A DNA stretch of 64,000 bases from contig NZ_FTNE01000001.1 in assembly GCF_900156265.1 (NCBI RefSeq), positions 117,248-181,247 of the forward strand. Reading direction: 5' to 3'. Within the stretch, counting starts at the first letter, position 1; every line of letters starts with the position of its first letter. The position numbers were made by a program, and so were the translations under genes. The notes under the pieces were generated by a model. That model was not told the origin of the DNA, made no database searches, and was given only the letters and a program-made list of their open reading frames with translations. Origin of the DNA: Acidiphilium rubrum (lineage in GTDB: Bacteria; Pseudomonadota; Alphaproteobacteria; Acetobacterales; Acetobacteraceae). This document shows positions 29,246 through 37,715 of this stretch, piece after piece.

Positions 29246-31726
29246 TCACCCGCGCAGGGTGGCGTTGGTTGCCTTGCTGACGGAAGCGACGATTTTGGCT
29301 GAAACCGCCTCGATTTCGCTATCGGTCAGGCTCTTGTCCTTCGGTTGCAGTGTCACGGCGATCGCGAGAGACACTTTGCCCGCGGGCAATTTATCGCCGG
29401 CGTAGCGGTCGAACAGTGTGACGTCGGTAATCAGGCCGCGTTCCGCACTTTTGGCCGCGCGCAGCACGGCTTCGGCGGCGACGCCGGCATCGACCACGAA
29501 GGCAAAGTCGCGCCGCAGCGGTTGCAATGGCGAGATATCGGGCGCCGATTTACGGCGGCGCTTCGGATCGGCAATAGCACCAAGGTCGATCTCGAAGCCG
29601 ACGCTGCCGGCCGGCAGGTCGAGTGCGGCGCAGAGCGAGGGGTGCAGTTCGCCGAAGCTGCCGATGGTGGTTTTGGGTCCCTGCTTGATCGTGCCGGCGC
29701 GGCCGGGATGGTAATGGCCGGGCGCGGTCGCACTGACCTGCAGCGCCTCGAGCGGCACACCGATTTCTTGCAGCACGGCGAACGCATCGGCCTTGGCATC
29801 GAACGCATCGACGTTGCGGGATGCGGCGATCCAGGACAGCGGCGTGGCCCCGCTGCGCAGCCCGGCGGCGATCAGGTCCTGGCCGGCGGGGGTTTCGTCG
29901 CGAAATCCCGGCCCGATTTCGAACAGCGCGAGGTCGTCGAAGCCGCGTGCCGCATTGGTGGCGGCGGCGCGCGCGATCGTCGCGAGCGGTGAGGGGCGCA
30001 TCTGGTCGAGATCGGCGGCGATCGGGTTGGCCACGGTCAGGGTATCCGGTGTCGCGCCGAACCGGGCGGCGGTGGCGCGATCGACGAAGCTGAACGTCAC
30101 GCATTCCGCCATGCCGCGCGCGGCGAGCACGCGCCGGGCGCGCACGCTGCGGGCCTGACGCGGCGTGAGCGATGGCGTGGGCACGGTAGCCAGCGGCGGC
30201 AGCGAAACCGGCACGATCCGGTCGAGTCCTTCGATTCGCAGCACTTCCTCGATCAGATCGGCTTCCGGTTCGATCGCGCGGGCACCCTGCCGCACCGCGG
30301 TGGCGAGGTCCGGGTCCAAATCCTCGTGCTGATCGAGCGTGCTGCCGGCGGAAAACCCGGCGGAGGCGACATCATTGCGCCACGGCGGCACATCGACGGT
30401 CACACCCGCCGCATCCCGCGCGGCGATGCCAAAGCCAAGCGCGCCCAGAATCCCGACCGCCCGATCCGGCGTGACATCCGACCGGCCAAAGCTCTGCAGC
30501 CGCTCGAATCGAAGGCTGGCCTGCCGCTGCCAGGCAGGTTCGGCACCGGCCTCGGTGATCGCGGAGACTTCACCGCCGCAGAGCGCGATCACCATGGCGG
30601 TTGCCGCATCGAGCGCCGCCGGCAGCAACGACACATCGATGCCACGCTCGAAGCGTTGCCGCGCGTCGGAAAAAATGCCGCTGCGCTGGCCGCTGAGCGC
30701 AATCGCCACCCGGTCGAACAGCGCGCACTCAATGAACACATCGGTCGTGGCCTCATCGCACCCGGTCGCTTCACCGCCGACGATGCCGGCGAGCGACTGC
30801 ACGCCCGCTGCATCCGCGATCACGCAATCATCCGAGGTCACGTTAACATCCTTGCCGTGCAGGCCGCGAAACCGCTCGCCCGCGCCGCGCCGCACTGTCA
30901 GCGCGCCGCCGCTGATCTTGTTAACATCGAACACATGCAGCGGCCGCCCGAGGTCGATCGTGAAAAAATTGGTGATGTCGGCCAGCGCGTTGATCGGCCG
31001 CAGCCCGACCGATTCGAGGCGCTGCTTCAGCCAGGCGGGGCTCTCGCCATTGCGCACGCCGCGCACCGTACGGCCGAGAATCCACGGGCAGGCCTCGGTG
31101 AAATCGTCCTGCCAGCGGATCGCGCTGGCTCCCGTACCGTTGATCGCAGGCGCATTCCACGGCGTCAGCGTGCCGAGGCCGGCGGCCGCAAGGTCACGCG
31201 CGATGCCGCGCACCGCGAGCGCATCGCCGCGATTGGGAGTCACCGAAATCTCGATCACCGGATCGTCAAGTCCGGCCCAGGCGGCGTATGGCGTGCCGAC
31301 CGGCGCATCGCCCGGCAGATCGACGATGCCGTCATGATCCTCGCCGAGCGCCATCTCCCGCGCCGAAACCAGCATGCCGGCCGAAGCCACGCCGCGGATC
31401 TCGCCGATTTTGAGCGTGATGCCGCTGCCCGGAATGTAAGCGCCGGGGGGGGCGAACACCGTCGTCATGCCGGTGCGCGCGTTCGGTGCGCCGCACACCA
31501 CGCCAACCTCGCCAGACCCGGAATCAACACGGCAGACCCGCAGCCGGTCCGCATTCGGGTGCGGCACCGCCTCGATCACGCGGGCGATCACGAACGGGGC
31601 GAGCGCCGCGCCGCGATCCTCGATGCCTTCGACCTCAAGCCCGATATTGTTCAGCGTTTCGGCAATCTGCCCCAGCGAAGCGTCGGTTGTCAGATGGGTC
31701 CGGAGCCAGGAGAGCGAGAATTTCAT
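29246..31726 (-). CDS. pheT: Phenylalanyl-tRNA synthetase beta subunit
   Basis: An 826-residue protein starting MKFSLSWLRTHL, as PheT does. An EMAP-type tRNA-binding domain lies near residues 40-150 (VIARVIEAVPHPNADRLRVCRVD), followed by the B3/B4 editing region, the B5 domain, the core-like domain and the C-terminal ferredoxin-like anticodon-binding domain (FDX-ACB; PLRRDFAFVVDAGV). Together with PheS it forms the (alpha-beta)2 enzyme that charges tRNA-Phe. It begins 2 bases after the pheS stop, so the two are cotranscribed and probably coupled in translation. Confidence 0.96.
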   Translation of the reverse strand: MKFSLSWLRTHLTTDASLGQIAETLNNIGLEVEGIEDRGAALAPFVIARVIEAVPHPNADRLRVCRVDSGSGEVGVVCGAPNARTGMTTVFAPPGAYIPGSGITLKIGEIRGVASAGMLVSAREMALGEDHDGIVDLPGDAPVGTPYAAWAGLDDPVIEISVTPNRGDALAVRGIARDLAAAGLGTLTPWNAPAINGTGASAIRWQDDFTEACPWILGRTVRGVRNGESPAWLKQRLESVGLRPINALADITNFFTIDLGRPLHVFDVNKISGGALTVRRGAGERFRGLHGKDVNVTSDDCVIADAAGVQSLAGIVGGEATGCDEATTDVFIECALFDRVAIALSGQRSGIFSDARQRFERGIDVSLLPAALDAATAMVIALCGGEVSAITEAGAEPAWQRQASLRFERLQSFGRSDVTPDRAVGILGALGFGIAARDAAGVTVDVPPWRNDVASAGFSAGSTLDQHEDLDPDLATAVRQGARAIEPEADLIEEVLRIEGLDRIVPVSLPPLATVPTPSLTPRQARSVRARRVLAARGMAECVTFSFVDRATAARFGATPDTLTVANPIAADLDQMRPSPLATIARAAATNAARGFDDLALFEIGPGFRDETPAGQDLIAAGLRSGATPLSWIAASRNVDAFDAKADAFAVLQEIGVPLEALQVSATAPGHYHPGRAGTIKQGPKTTIGSFGELHPSLCAALDLPAGSVGFEIDLGAIADPKRRRKSAPDISPLQPLRRDFAFVVDAGVAAEAVLRAAKSAERGLITDVTLFDRYAGDKLPAGKVSLAIAVTLQPKDKSLTDSEIEAVSAKIVASVSKATNATLRG

Positions 31727-31728
31727 GA

Positions 31729-32799
31729 TTATGCGTCTCCCTCATGCAGCGTGACCGGGGCGAGCGGCGAGGTGCCGTAATGTGACAGCCAGCGGATGTC
31801 GCTCTCGTAAAAACTGCGCAGATCGGCGATGCCGTGCTTGAGCATGGTGATGCGCTCGACGCCCATGCCGAAGGCAAAACCCTGGTATTCGCGCGGGTCG
31901 ATGCCGCAATTGGCCAGCACGTTCGGGTGCACCATGCCCGAGCCCAGAATTTCGAGCCAGTCCGACCCGGCGCCGATCACGCCGGTCTTGCGATCCCAGG
32001 CGATGTCGATCTCCATCGAGGGTTCGGTGAACGGAAAATAGCTGGACCGAAACCGCGCCTTCAGATCGGGGATTTCGAAATAGGCCCGCAGGAAATCGAC
32101 CAGGCACCCCTTCAGATGCGCCAGCGTGATGCCGCGGTCGATCACCAGACCCTCGCATTGATGGAACATCGGACTGTGCGTCGCGTCGTGATCCGACCGA
32201 TAGGTCCGCCCCGGCACGATGACGCGGATCGGCGGCTTCTGCTCCAGCATAGTGCGGATCTGCAGGGTCGAGGTATGCGGGCGCAGCACCATCGGTCGAT
32301 TGCGGCCGGACGGTTTCAGATAGAACGTGTCCATCATCGCGCGCGCCGGGTGATGCGATGGAATGTTCAACGCGCCGAAACTATACCAGTCATCCTCGAT
32401 GTCGGGCCCGTCCTTCACGGTGAACCCCATGGCGCCGAACAGGGCGGTGAGTTCCTCGATGGTGCGTGACAGCGGGTGGATCGTGCCGCGCGGCGCCGGC
32501 CGGGCGGGCAGGGTGATATCGATTCGCTCGGCGGCCAACCGCGCGTCGAGTGCTGCCGCATCGAGCACCGCCCGCCGCTGCTCGATGGCTTCGGCCACCG
32601 TATTTTTCAACGCATTGACCGCGGCGCCGAAACTCTTGCGGGCTTCGGCATCCATGCCACCCAGGGATTTCAGCAAAGCGGTAACCTGCCCGGTCTTGCC
32701 GAGCAGGGCGACGCGGACGGCATCGAGTGCCGCAGGGTCGCCGGCTGCGTCGATCGCGGCGCGGGCGTGGAGTTCGATCGTGGCGATATCGTTGGACAT
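31729..32799 (-). CDS. pheS: Phenylalanyl-tRNA synthetase alpha subunit
   Basis: A 356-residue class II aminoacyl-tRNA synthetase subunit. It has an N-terminal coiled coil, TYRSDHDATHSPMFHQCEG (motif 2 region), and motif 3 GFAFGMGVERITMLKHGI. SFGALNIPSHHPAR and MMDTFYL are diagnostic for PheS. The ATG at 32799 gives MSNDIATIELHAR; an alternative 12 codons upstream is not needed. A strong hairpin with a T-rich tail lies about 170 bases upstream on the same strand (32967-33002), which suggests leader regulation. No rpmI-rplT lies upstream, unlike the order in many bacteria. Confidence 0.96.
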   Translation of the reverse strand: MSNDIATIELHARAAIDAAGDPAALDAVRVALLGKTGQVTALLKSLGGMDAEARKSFGAAVNALKNTVAEAIEQRRAVLDAAALDARLAAERIDITLPARPAPRGTIHPLSRTIEELTALFGAMGFTVKDGPDIEDDWYSFGALNIPSHHPARAMMDTFYLKPSGRNRPMVLRPHTSTLQIRTMLEQKPPIRVIVPGRTYRSDHDATHSPMFHQCEGLVIDRGITLAHLKGCLVDFLRAYFEIPDLKARFRSSYFPFTEPSMEIDIAWDRKTGVIGAGSDWLEILGSGMVHPNVLANCGIDPREYQGFAFGMGVERITMLKHGIADLRSFYESDIRWLSHYGTSPLAPVTLHEGDA

Positions 32800-33390
32800 G
32801 GCCGGGCAGGGAGCGTGCCGCGCCGGAAATGTCAAGCAACGGCAGGGCGAAAGATGGTGTCAGGCGAGCAATCGGCGGCCGGCGACAGGTCTTTGCTGTT
32901 TTGAACAACACCAAAGCATCAAACATCATCGATTTGGCCGGCACCGCCGGTCAAACGGGTCGTGCGGTAAAAATAAACCCCCGGAACCAGGGGTTCCGGG
33001 GGTCGATCGGTCTCAAAGGCATAGGTGCCGTACCGTAATAGCCCGTCTAAAATCCCACCCCCGACAAATACGTACCAAACACGCGAAAACGTCTAAAAAA
33101 TAAACTAAAGGCTGGTTATCTAATGATTGGTGACTTAATGTATTACTCAGGTTGAATCTACAAATTGGAGGTAGAAAGTCCAAAAAATGGAGGTATTTGT
33201 TTGATCTTAAAGAAATCGTAATAAAATACCCGTCCATCGATATTCAGCGTCTATGACCTAACCTGGGGTTGTTCAGCTCTCGGAGCTTCGGGAAACCGGA
33301 CCCTAACCGCGCCGGGCCAAGGACAAGAAATCGGTTTGCGCAACGCGGGTTTTCCGGTACCCCGGTGCCTCACATCAAACGGGGAATCGG
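32800..33390. other. Divergent intergenic region between pheS and the prolyl oligopeptidase, with AT-rich core
   Basis: This is a 591-base gene-free stretch. Bases 33030-33250 are strikingly AT-rich compared with everything around them. Minus-strand frames there look non-coding in composition. Contents that can be named are the orphan terminator at 32967-33002 and short inverted repeats such as AGCTC/GAGCT near 33275. Promoters for pheS (leftward) and the peptidase (rightward) must lie here, but no clear -35/-10 pair could be assigned. Confidence 0.6.
32967..33002 (-). terminator. Orphan intrinsic terminator / possible attenuator in the pheST leader
   Basis: On the minus strand CCCCCGGAACC (33002-32992) pairs perfectly over 11 bp with GGTTCCGGGGG (32988-32978) around a 3-base loop and is followed by TTTATTTTT. 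This is a good intrinsic terminator oriented toward pheS, about 170 bases before its start. No minus-strand gene lies upstream. A 23-codon frame starts at the minus-strand ATG at 33022, runs through the hairpin and stops just after it. Three of its last eleven residues are Phe, next to a Trp. Either an attenuator or the leftover terminator of a displaced gene. Confidence 0.6.
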
Positions 33391-35601
33391 ATGATCGGAT
33401 CGTCACGTGGGTTTCTTGCATTGTTGCCTGCACTCGCGCTCGCGTCCCGCGCACTGGCCAGCCCCGCTGCGCCCGCATCCATCCCCAAACCGCCGCCCGC
33501 ACCCGTCATTGCCCATGTCAGCAACGATTTCGGCACGCCGGTGACCGATGATTATCGATGGATGGAAAAACCCGGCAGCAAGCATTTTGCCGCTTTCATG
33601 AAGGTGCAGAACGCCTACACGCGCAAAGTACTCGCCGCGATTCCGGGCCGTCAGGCGCTGTACGAGCAGATCAAGCGCGATGCCAATGTCGGCACGGCGG
33701 TCTTTTCAGTGACCCGCGCCGATAACCGCATTTTCTACATGGGCGTCGCCCCCGGCCAGAACACGGCGCATCTGTTCGTACTCGATAAAATCGGCGGTAA
33801 GCCGCGCCTGCTGATCGACCCGATGCAGTTCAGCACCAACCACATCCCCCAGGCGCTGAATTATTATTTCGTCTCGCCCAACGGCAAATATGTCGCTTTC
33901 GGCGTCTCCGGCGGCGGCTCCGAGCAGGCCAAGCTGCGCGTGCTCGATGTGGCGACCGGCAAACTCCTGCCGATCGGCATCACCCGGATCGACGGTGACG
34001 ATACCGATTTCCCACCGATCGCCTGGCTGCCGGATTCCAAAGGCTTCATTTACTACCGGCTGCATAAATTCGGCCCGAAGGACCCGGTGACCGATTTTTA
34101 TCAGAAAAGCCGGGATTATCTGCATCTGTTGAGCGCCACCGACGGCACCGGCGCGACCGACAAGCCGGTATTCGGCTGGAAAGTGTCGCCCGCCGCGCCA
34201 ATGACCTTCGCGCAGGACGCCCTGGTGGTGACCGCGCCGCACTCGTCCTACGCGCTCGGCCTGTTCACCGAGAACGAGGAACTCCAGTCGATCGACGATA
34301 TCTACGCCACAAAATTGAGCGATCTCGAAGCCGGCGCGCCGGTCTGGCATAAAATCGCCGGCCGCAACGTGCAGATGGCCGGATTCGCCCTGCATGGCGA
34401 CCGGCTGGATGTGATCACGCCGAACGGCGCACCTCGTTTCAAGGTGGTCAGCTACGATCTCGCCGGATCGAGCGCGCCGAAAACCGTGGTGCCGCCGAGC
34501 GATGACGTGATCACCAGCCTCGCCGCCGGCCGCCATGCCCTCTATGTCGGCGCGATGCACGACGGCATGGGTCGCATCAAGCGCGTCGCCTACGGCACCG
34601 ATACGACAAGCTCGGCGGCCATGCCGTTCCAGGGCGGTCTCGGCCAGATCCTCGCGGACCCGGATGGTGCGGGCGTCTGGTTCCATCTCGCGGGCTGGAC
34701 CACGCCCTCGGCATGGTATGATTACGCGCCGGCCACCGGTGCCGTGACCAATACCAACCTGCAAACCCCGCCAAAAGTCAGCTTCGCCGGCATCTTATCG
34801 CGCGAGGTCAAGGCGGTGTCGTGGGACGGCACGATGATCCCGGTCTCGATCATCATGAAAAAAACCACCAAGCTCAACGGCAAGGCCCCGACCCTGCTGA
34901 TCGGCTACGGCAGCTACGGCATCACCATCACGCCGTTCTTTGCACCGACGTTCCTGCCCTGGCTCGACCACGGCGGCATCATCGCGATCGCGCATGTCCG
35001 CGGCGGCGGCTGGTATGGCGATGCGTGGCACAAGGCGGGCATGAAGGCGACCAAGATCAACACCGTGTTCGATTTCATCGCGGCCGGCCAATATCTGGTC
35101 GATCATCACTACACGTCGCCTGCGCATCTGGCCGGCGAGGGCGGTTCGGCCGGCGGCATCACGATCGGCGGTGCGGTGGCCTGGCGGCCCGATCTGTTCG
35201 CCGCCGCGATCGACAGCCACGGCGATACCAATGCCCTGCGCATGCAGTTCAGCCCGAACGGACCGCCCAACGAAATCGAATTCGGCAATGTGCTGAAAGA
35301 GCCCGATTTTCACTGGATCTATGCGATGGATGCAATGGCGCATATCCGCAACGGCGTGAAATACCCGGCGATCCTCGCGGTGACCGGCGCGAACGACCCG
35401 CGCGTGGAACCGTGGGAGGTCGGCAAGTTCGCGGCCCGCCTACAGGCTGCCAGCACTTCCGGCAGGCTGGTTTTGCTGCGCGTCAGCTATCAGTCCGGTC
35501 ACGGCATCGGCTCGACCAAGGATCAGGAAGTCCGCTCGATGGCGGATCAGGACGCATTCCTGTTCTGGCAACTCGGTGTGCCCGGCTTCCAGCCGAAATA
35601 G
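33391..35601 (+). CDS. Secreted prolyl oligopeptidase family serine peptidase (S9A-like)
   Basis: A 736-residue protein. An N-terminal signal peptide (hydrophobic core LALLPALALASRALA) is followed by the family opening VTDDYRWMEKPGS, a seven-bladed propeller and a C-terminal alpha/beta-hydrolase domain. The catalytic triad is visible: Ser586 in GEGGSAGG, Asp669 in GANDPRVEP and His704 in SGHGIGS. These enzymes cut short peptides after proline, and the signal sequence places this one in the periplasm or outside. The serine motif has GSAGG, slightly different from the GGSNGG of classic POP. It stands alone, divergent from pheS, with 540 non-coding bases before pal. Confidence 0.9.
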   Translation: MIGSSRGFLALLPALALASRALASPAAPASIPKPPPAPVIAHVSNDFGTPVTDDYRWMEKPGSKHFAAFMKVQNAYTRKVLAAIPGRQALYEQIKRDANVGTAVFSVTRADNRIFYMGVAPGQNTAHLFVLDKIGGKPRLLIDPMQFSTNHIPQALNYYFVSPNGKYVAFGVSGGGSEQAKLRVLDVATGKLLPIGITRIDGDDTDFPPIAWLPDSKGFIYYRLHKFGPKDPVTDFYQKSRDYLHLLSATDGTGATDKPVFGWKVSPAAPMTFAQDALVVTAPHSSYALGLFTENEELQSIDDIYATKLSDLEAGAPVWHKIAGRNVQMAGFALHGDRLDVITPNGAPRFKVVSYDLAGSSAPKTVVPPSDDVITSLAAGRHALYVGAMHDGMGRIKRVAYGTDTTSSAAMPFQGGLGQILADPDGAGVWFHLAGWTTPSAWYDYAPATGAVTNTNLQTPPKVSFAGILSREVKAVSWDGTMIPVSIIMKKTTKLNGKAPTLLIGYGSYGITITPFFAPTFLPWLDHGGIIAIAHVRGGGWYGDAWHKAGMKATKINTVFDFIAAGQYLVDHHYTSPAHLAGEGGSAGGITIGGAVAWRPDLFAAAIDSHGDTNALRMQFSPNGPPNEIEFGNVLKEPDFHWIYAMDAMAHIRNGVKYPAILAVTGANDPRVEPWEVGKFAARLQAASTSGRLVLLRVSYQSGHGIGSTKDQEVRSMADQDAFLFWQLGVPGFQPK

Positions 35602-36141
35602 GCACTCTGACGACACGGCGTGCCGATCTGGCCGGATACGGTTCCAAAAAAGAGAGTGTGGTGGGGTCGAACCCGCCACACTCTATAAGGTGACCACGGA
35701 ATCACCCGTGGCTGTTGGGAGGAAACGGAGACCAAGGGTCTCTACCGCAGAATATCGCCCAGATTGATTAACGGACCGTTACTTTTGGCGAAAATAATCA
35801 GGGCCACCTCCGCAAATTCGCGACGAAATCTCACACAACCGTGTCAAAAAAGTCGCGTTTCGACGAAATTGCCGGAAACCATCGGCCGGATCGAACGAAG
35901 TTGCGTGAAGCCGCTTGAACCAGCCCTGCAACCGGAATAGATGCTGCTTAAGCGAAATGGTCGATGCACAACATCGCAGCGATCGATTACGCCGTATTGC
36001 AGTCCGATTATTGTCTGCGTGGTTGACGCTCGTTCAGCCGTGCTCCGGGTGAACGGGCTGGAATAGCACCACAGACTGACGACGCGGCCGATACTGTGTC
36101 GGCGACTTTCAACTTTGGCACCAAACACCGGGACGGTACAT
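35602..36141. other. Structured 540-base intergenic region before pal
   Basis: No credible protein gene. It contains several adjacent inverted repeats: the 13-bp hairpin at 35653-35684, CCACGG/CCGTGG near 35694-35710, GAGACC/GGTCTC at about 35730-35744, and the palindrome TAACGGACCGTTA at 35769-35781. The dense structure in the first 180 bases could be a small RNA or the 3' end of the peptidase mRNA. The rest (35790-36140) shows nothing clear apart from being the likely pal promoter region. Confidence 0.5.
35653..35684 (-). terminator. Strong hairpin with T-run on the minus strand
   Basis: Bases 35653-35665 pair with 35672-35684 over 13 bp (one G-T) around a 6-base loop. Read on the minus strand the stem is followed by a CTC-T6 tract, so it is a good intrinsic terminator for leftward transcription. 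Read on the plus strand there is no T-run. No leftward gene is visible to its right, so it either works imperfectly for the peptidase gene or ends an unannotated leftward RNA. Confidence 0.5.
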
Positions 36142-36645
36142 ATGAAAATCAAAGCTCTGGGCGCACTTGCGGCTGTTGCCCTGCTGGCGGCGTGCTCCAA
36201 CGCCCCCAAAACCCAAACTGCATCCACGGGCTCCGGCGCGATGGCCGCTTCCACCGGCCCCGCGCCCGGCAGTGAGCAGCAGCTCGTCGCCGATGTCGGC
36301 GATCGCGCCTTCTTCGGCTTCAACAAATCCGGCCTGACCAGTGCCGATCAGGCGACGCTCGACCGCCAGGCCGGCTGGCTCGGCAAGTACCCGAACGTCG
36401 ACGTTCTGGTCGCCGGCAACGCCGATCCGCGCGGCACCGAAACCTACAATCTGGCGCTGTCCAAGCGCCGCGCCAACGCCGCACGCGACTATCTGGTCGC
36501 CAAGGGCGTGTCTCCGTCGCGAGTCCAGACTGTCGGCTACGGCAAGTCCTGCCTCGTTTCGCCGGGCAATACCTCGGCAGACTATGCTCAGGATCGCGTC
36601 GCGATCACCTCGGTTCAGGGCTTTAACCCCCAGAACTGCCACTAA
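36142..36645 (+). CDS. pal: Peptidoglycan-associated lipoprotein Pal (OmpA family)
   Basis: A 167-residue lipoprotein. The signal peptide ends in lipobox LAAC with Cys18 as the lipidation site. After an Ala/Ser/Thr-rich linker comes the OmpA-like peptidoglycan-binding domain: FGFNKSGLTSADQATLD, VLVAGNADPRGTETYNLALS, RRANAARDYLVAKG and VGYGKSCL. Pal anchors the outer membrane to peptidoglycan and works with Tol proteins during cell division. The start at 36142 gives the proper signal peptide. The order pal-cpoB-tilS-ftsH is the usual alphaproteobacterial one, but tolB, normally directly upstream, is missing here. Confidence 0.93.
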   Translation: MKIKALGALAAVALLAACSNAPKTQTASTGSGAMAASTGPAPGSEQQLVADVGDRAFFGFNKSGLTSADQATLDRQAGWLGKYPNVDVLVAGNADPRGTETYNLALSKRRANAARDYLVAKGVSPSRVQTVGYGKSCLVSPGNTSADYAQDRVAITSVQGFNPQNCH

Positions 36646-36661
36646 GAACGTCTCGTCGGTG

Positions 36662-36681
36662 GCGTGATCCGCTGATCACGC
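36662..36681 (+). other. Short perfect hairpin after pal
   Basis: GCGTGATC at 36662-36669 pairs with GATCACGC at 36674-36681 around a 4-base loop, just before the main terminator. It is probably part of the pal 3' end. Confidence 0.5.
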
Positions 36682-36696
36682 GCGCTGGGCCAAACG

Positions 36697-36735
36697 ATCG
36701 GCGACCCGCCTGAGCGGGTCGCCGATTTGCGTTTT
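36697..36735 (+). terminator. Intrinsic terminator after pal
   Basis: A 13-bp perfect stem (36697-36709 with 36714-36726) with loop CTGA is followed by TTGCGTTTT. It separates pal from cpoB, so cpoB probably has its own promoter or depends on read-through. Confidence 0.85.
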
Positions 36736-36815
36736 CGGCGTCCCATCTTCAAGGACGCGAGCAATTGCCCTACATAAGTCTGCGCCCCGCGCGCCAACCG
36801 CCCTGAGGATGTTTC

Positions 36816-37679
36816 ATGCGCCGTCTCATGTTGACCGCCCTGCCGATTGCAAGCCTCGCCTTTGCCGGACTCTCCCTGGCGCCCGTAGGAGTCGCCCACG
36901 CCCAGATGATTTCCAGCCGCGAGGGCATCGCGCTGGAGAACCAGATTCTCGAACTGAAACAACAGATTCAGTCTGGCCAGCAGGGCAACGGCAACTCCGC
37001 CCTCGCAGCCCCCGCGCCCGAACCGGGCGGCGGTGGTGCCGCAACAAGCAGCGCCCTCCTGCCCAACATGCTCCAACAGATCCAGACCCTGACCGATCAG
37101 GTGCAGAACCTGCGCGGCCGGGTCGATACGCTCGAGCACGAGGTCGCCACCCAGCACGACGAACTGAAACAGGAAATCGGCAATCTGAAATTCCAGCTGA
37201 GCCAGAACGGCGCTACCGCCGCCCCCGGCCAGGGAACAGCCGCGCCGCCGCCAGCGCCCACGCCCACGCCCGCACCGGCTGCCGCCCGCGCCCCGCGCGT
37301 CGAAGCCTCGATCACCGCCGCCCGCCGCGCGCTGGCCGGCGGCGACTACAAGGCCGCCGCCGCCGATTCGCGCGCCGTTATCGCGCGCCAGGGCAAAGGC
37401 GCCGGCAAGGGCGCCGCCGAGCTCACGCTCGCCGATGCACTGAGCCATCAAGGCGACCATCAGGGCGCCGCCATCGCGTATGACGATGCCTATAACGCGA
37501 ACCGCGCCGGTCCCAACGCGCCGGACGCGCTGCTGGGCCTCGCCGGATCGCTCACCGCCATCCACCAGAACCAGGAAGCCTGCGACACGCTCGATTCGCT
37601 GGCCAGCCAGTTTTCATCGCCCTCGGCCAGCCTCGCCACCCGCATCCATCTGGCGCGCGTTCGCGCCCATTGCGGCTGA
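36816..37679 (+). CDS. cpoB: Cell division coordinator CpoB / YbgF-like periplasmic TPR protein
   Basis: A 287-residue protein. The signal peptide MRRLMLTALPIASLAFAGL ends near AHAQ. It is followed by a coiled coil rich in Gln and Leu (QNLRGRVDTLEHEVATQHDE), a Pro/Ala linker (PPAPTPTPAPAAARAP) and C-terminal TPR-like helices (AADSRAVIARQGKG; ALLGLAGSLTAIHQNQEAC). This order of coiled coil, linker and TPR is that of CpoB/YbgF, which links Tol-Pal with peptidoglycan synthesis at the septum. Position directly after pal supports the call. TPR repeats are less regular than in E. coli. Confidence 0.88.
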   Translation: MRRLMLTALPIASLAFAGLSLAPVGVAHAQMISSREGIALENQILELKQQIQSGQQGNGNSALAAPAPEPGGGGAATSSALLPNMLQQIQTLTDQVQNLRGRVDTLEHEVATQHDELKQEIGNLKFQLSQNGATAAPGQGTAAPPPAPTPTPAPAAARAPRVEASITAARRALAGGDYKAAAADSRAVIARQGKGAGKGAAELTLADALSHQGDHQGAAIAYDDAYNANRAGPNAPDALLGLAGSLTAIHQNQEACDTLDSLASQFSSPSASLATRIHLARVRAHCG

Positions 37680-37715
37680 TGCCCGCGTAACCTGGGAAAC
37701 GCCCCCGGCTCGTCG

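Noticed and set aside
33013..33237. Minus-strand 74-codon frame upstream of pheS as a protein gene
   Set aside because: It lies in an AT-rich intergenic stretch, has no ribosome-binding site and no family pattern. The Phe content follows from T-rich composition.
33391..35601. The propeller protein upstream of pal as TolB
   Set aside because: It has a complete serine-hydrolase domain with Ser586, Asp669 and His704 and the prolyl oligopeptidase opening, none of which occur in TolB.
35660..35685. tRNA-like T-arm (GGGTTCGACCCC on the minus strand)
   Set aside because: The T-stem cannot be paired over five bases with a seven-base loop, and there is no acceptor stem, anticodon arm or CCA. It is the loop of a plain hairpin.
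36697..36735. Structured element of the 202-bp type after pal
   Set aside because: It is a single simple hairpin with a T-tract and has no relation to the multi-arm elements.
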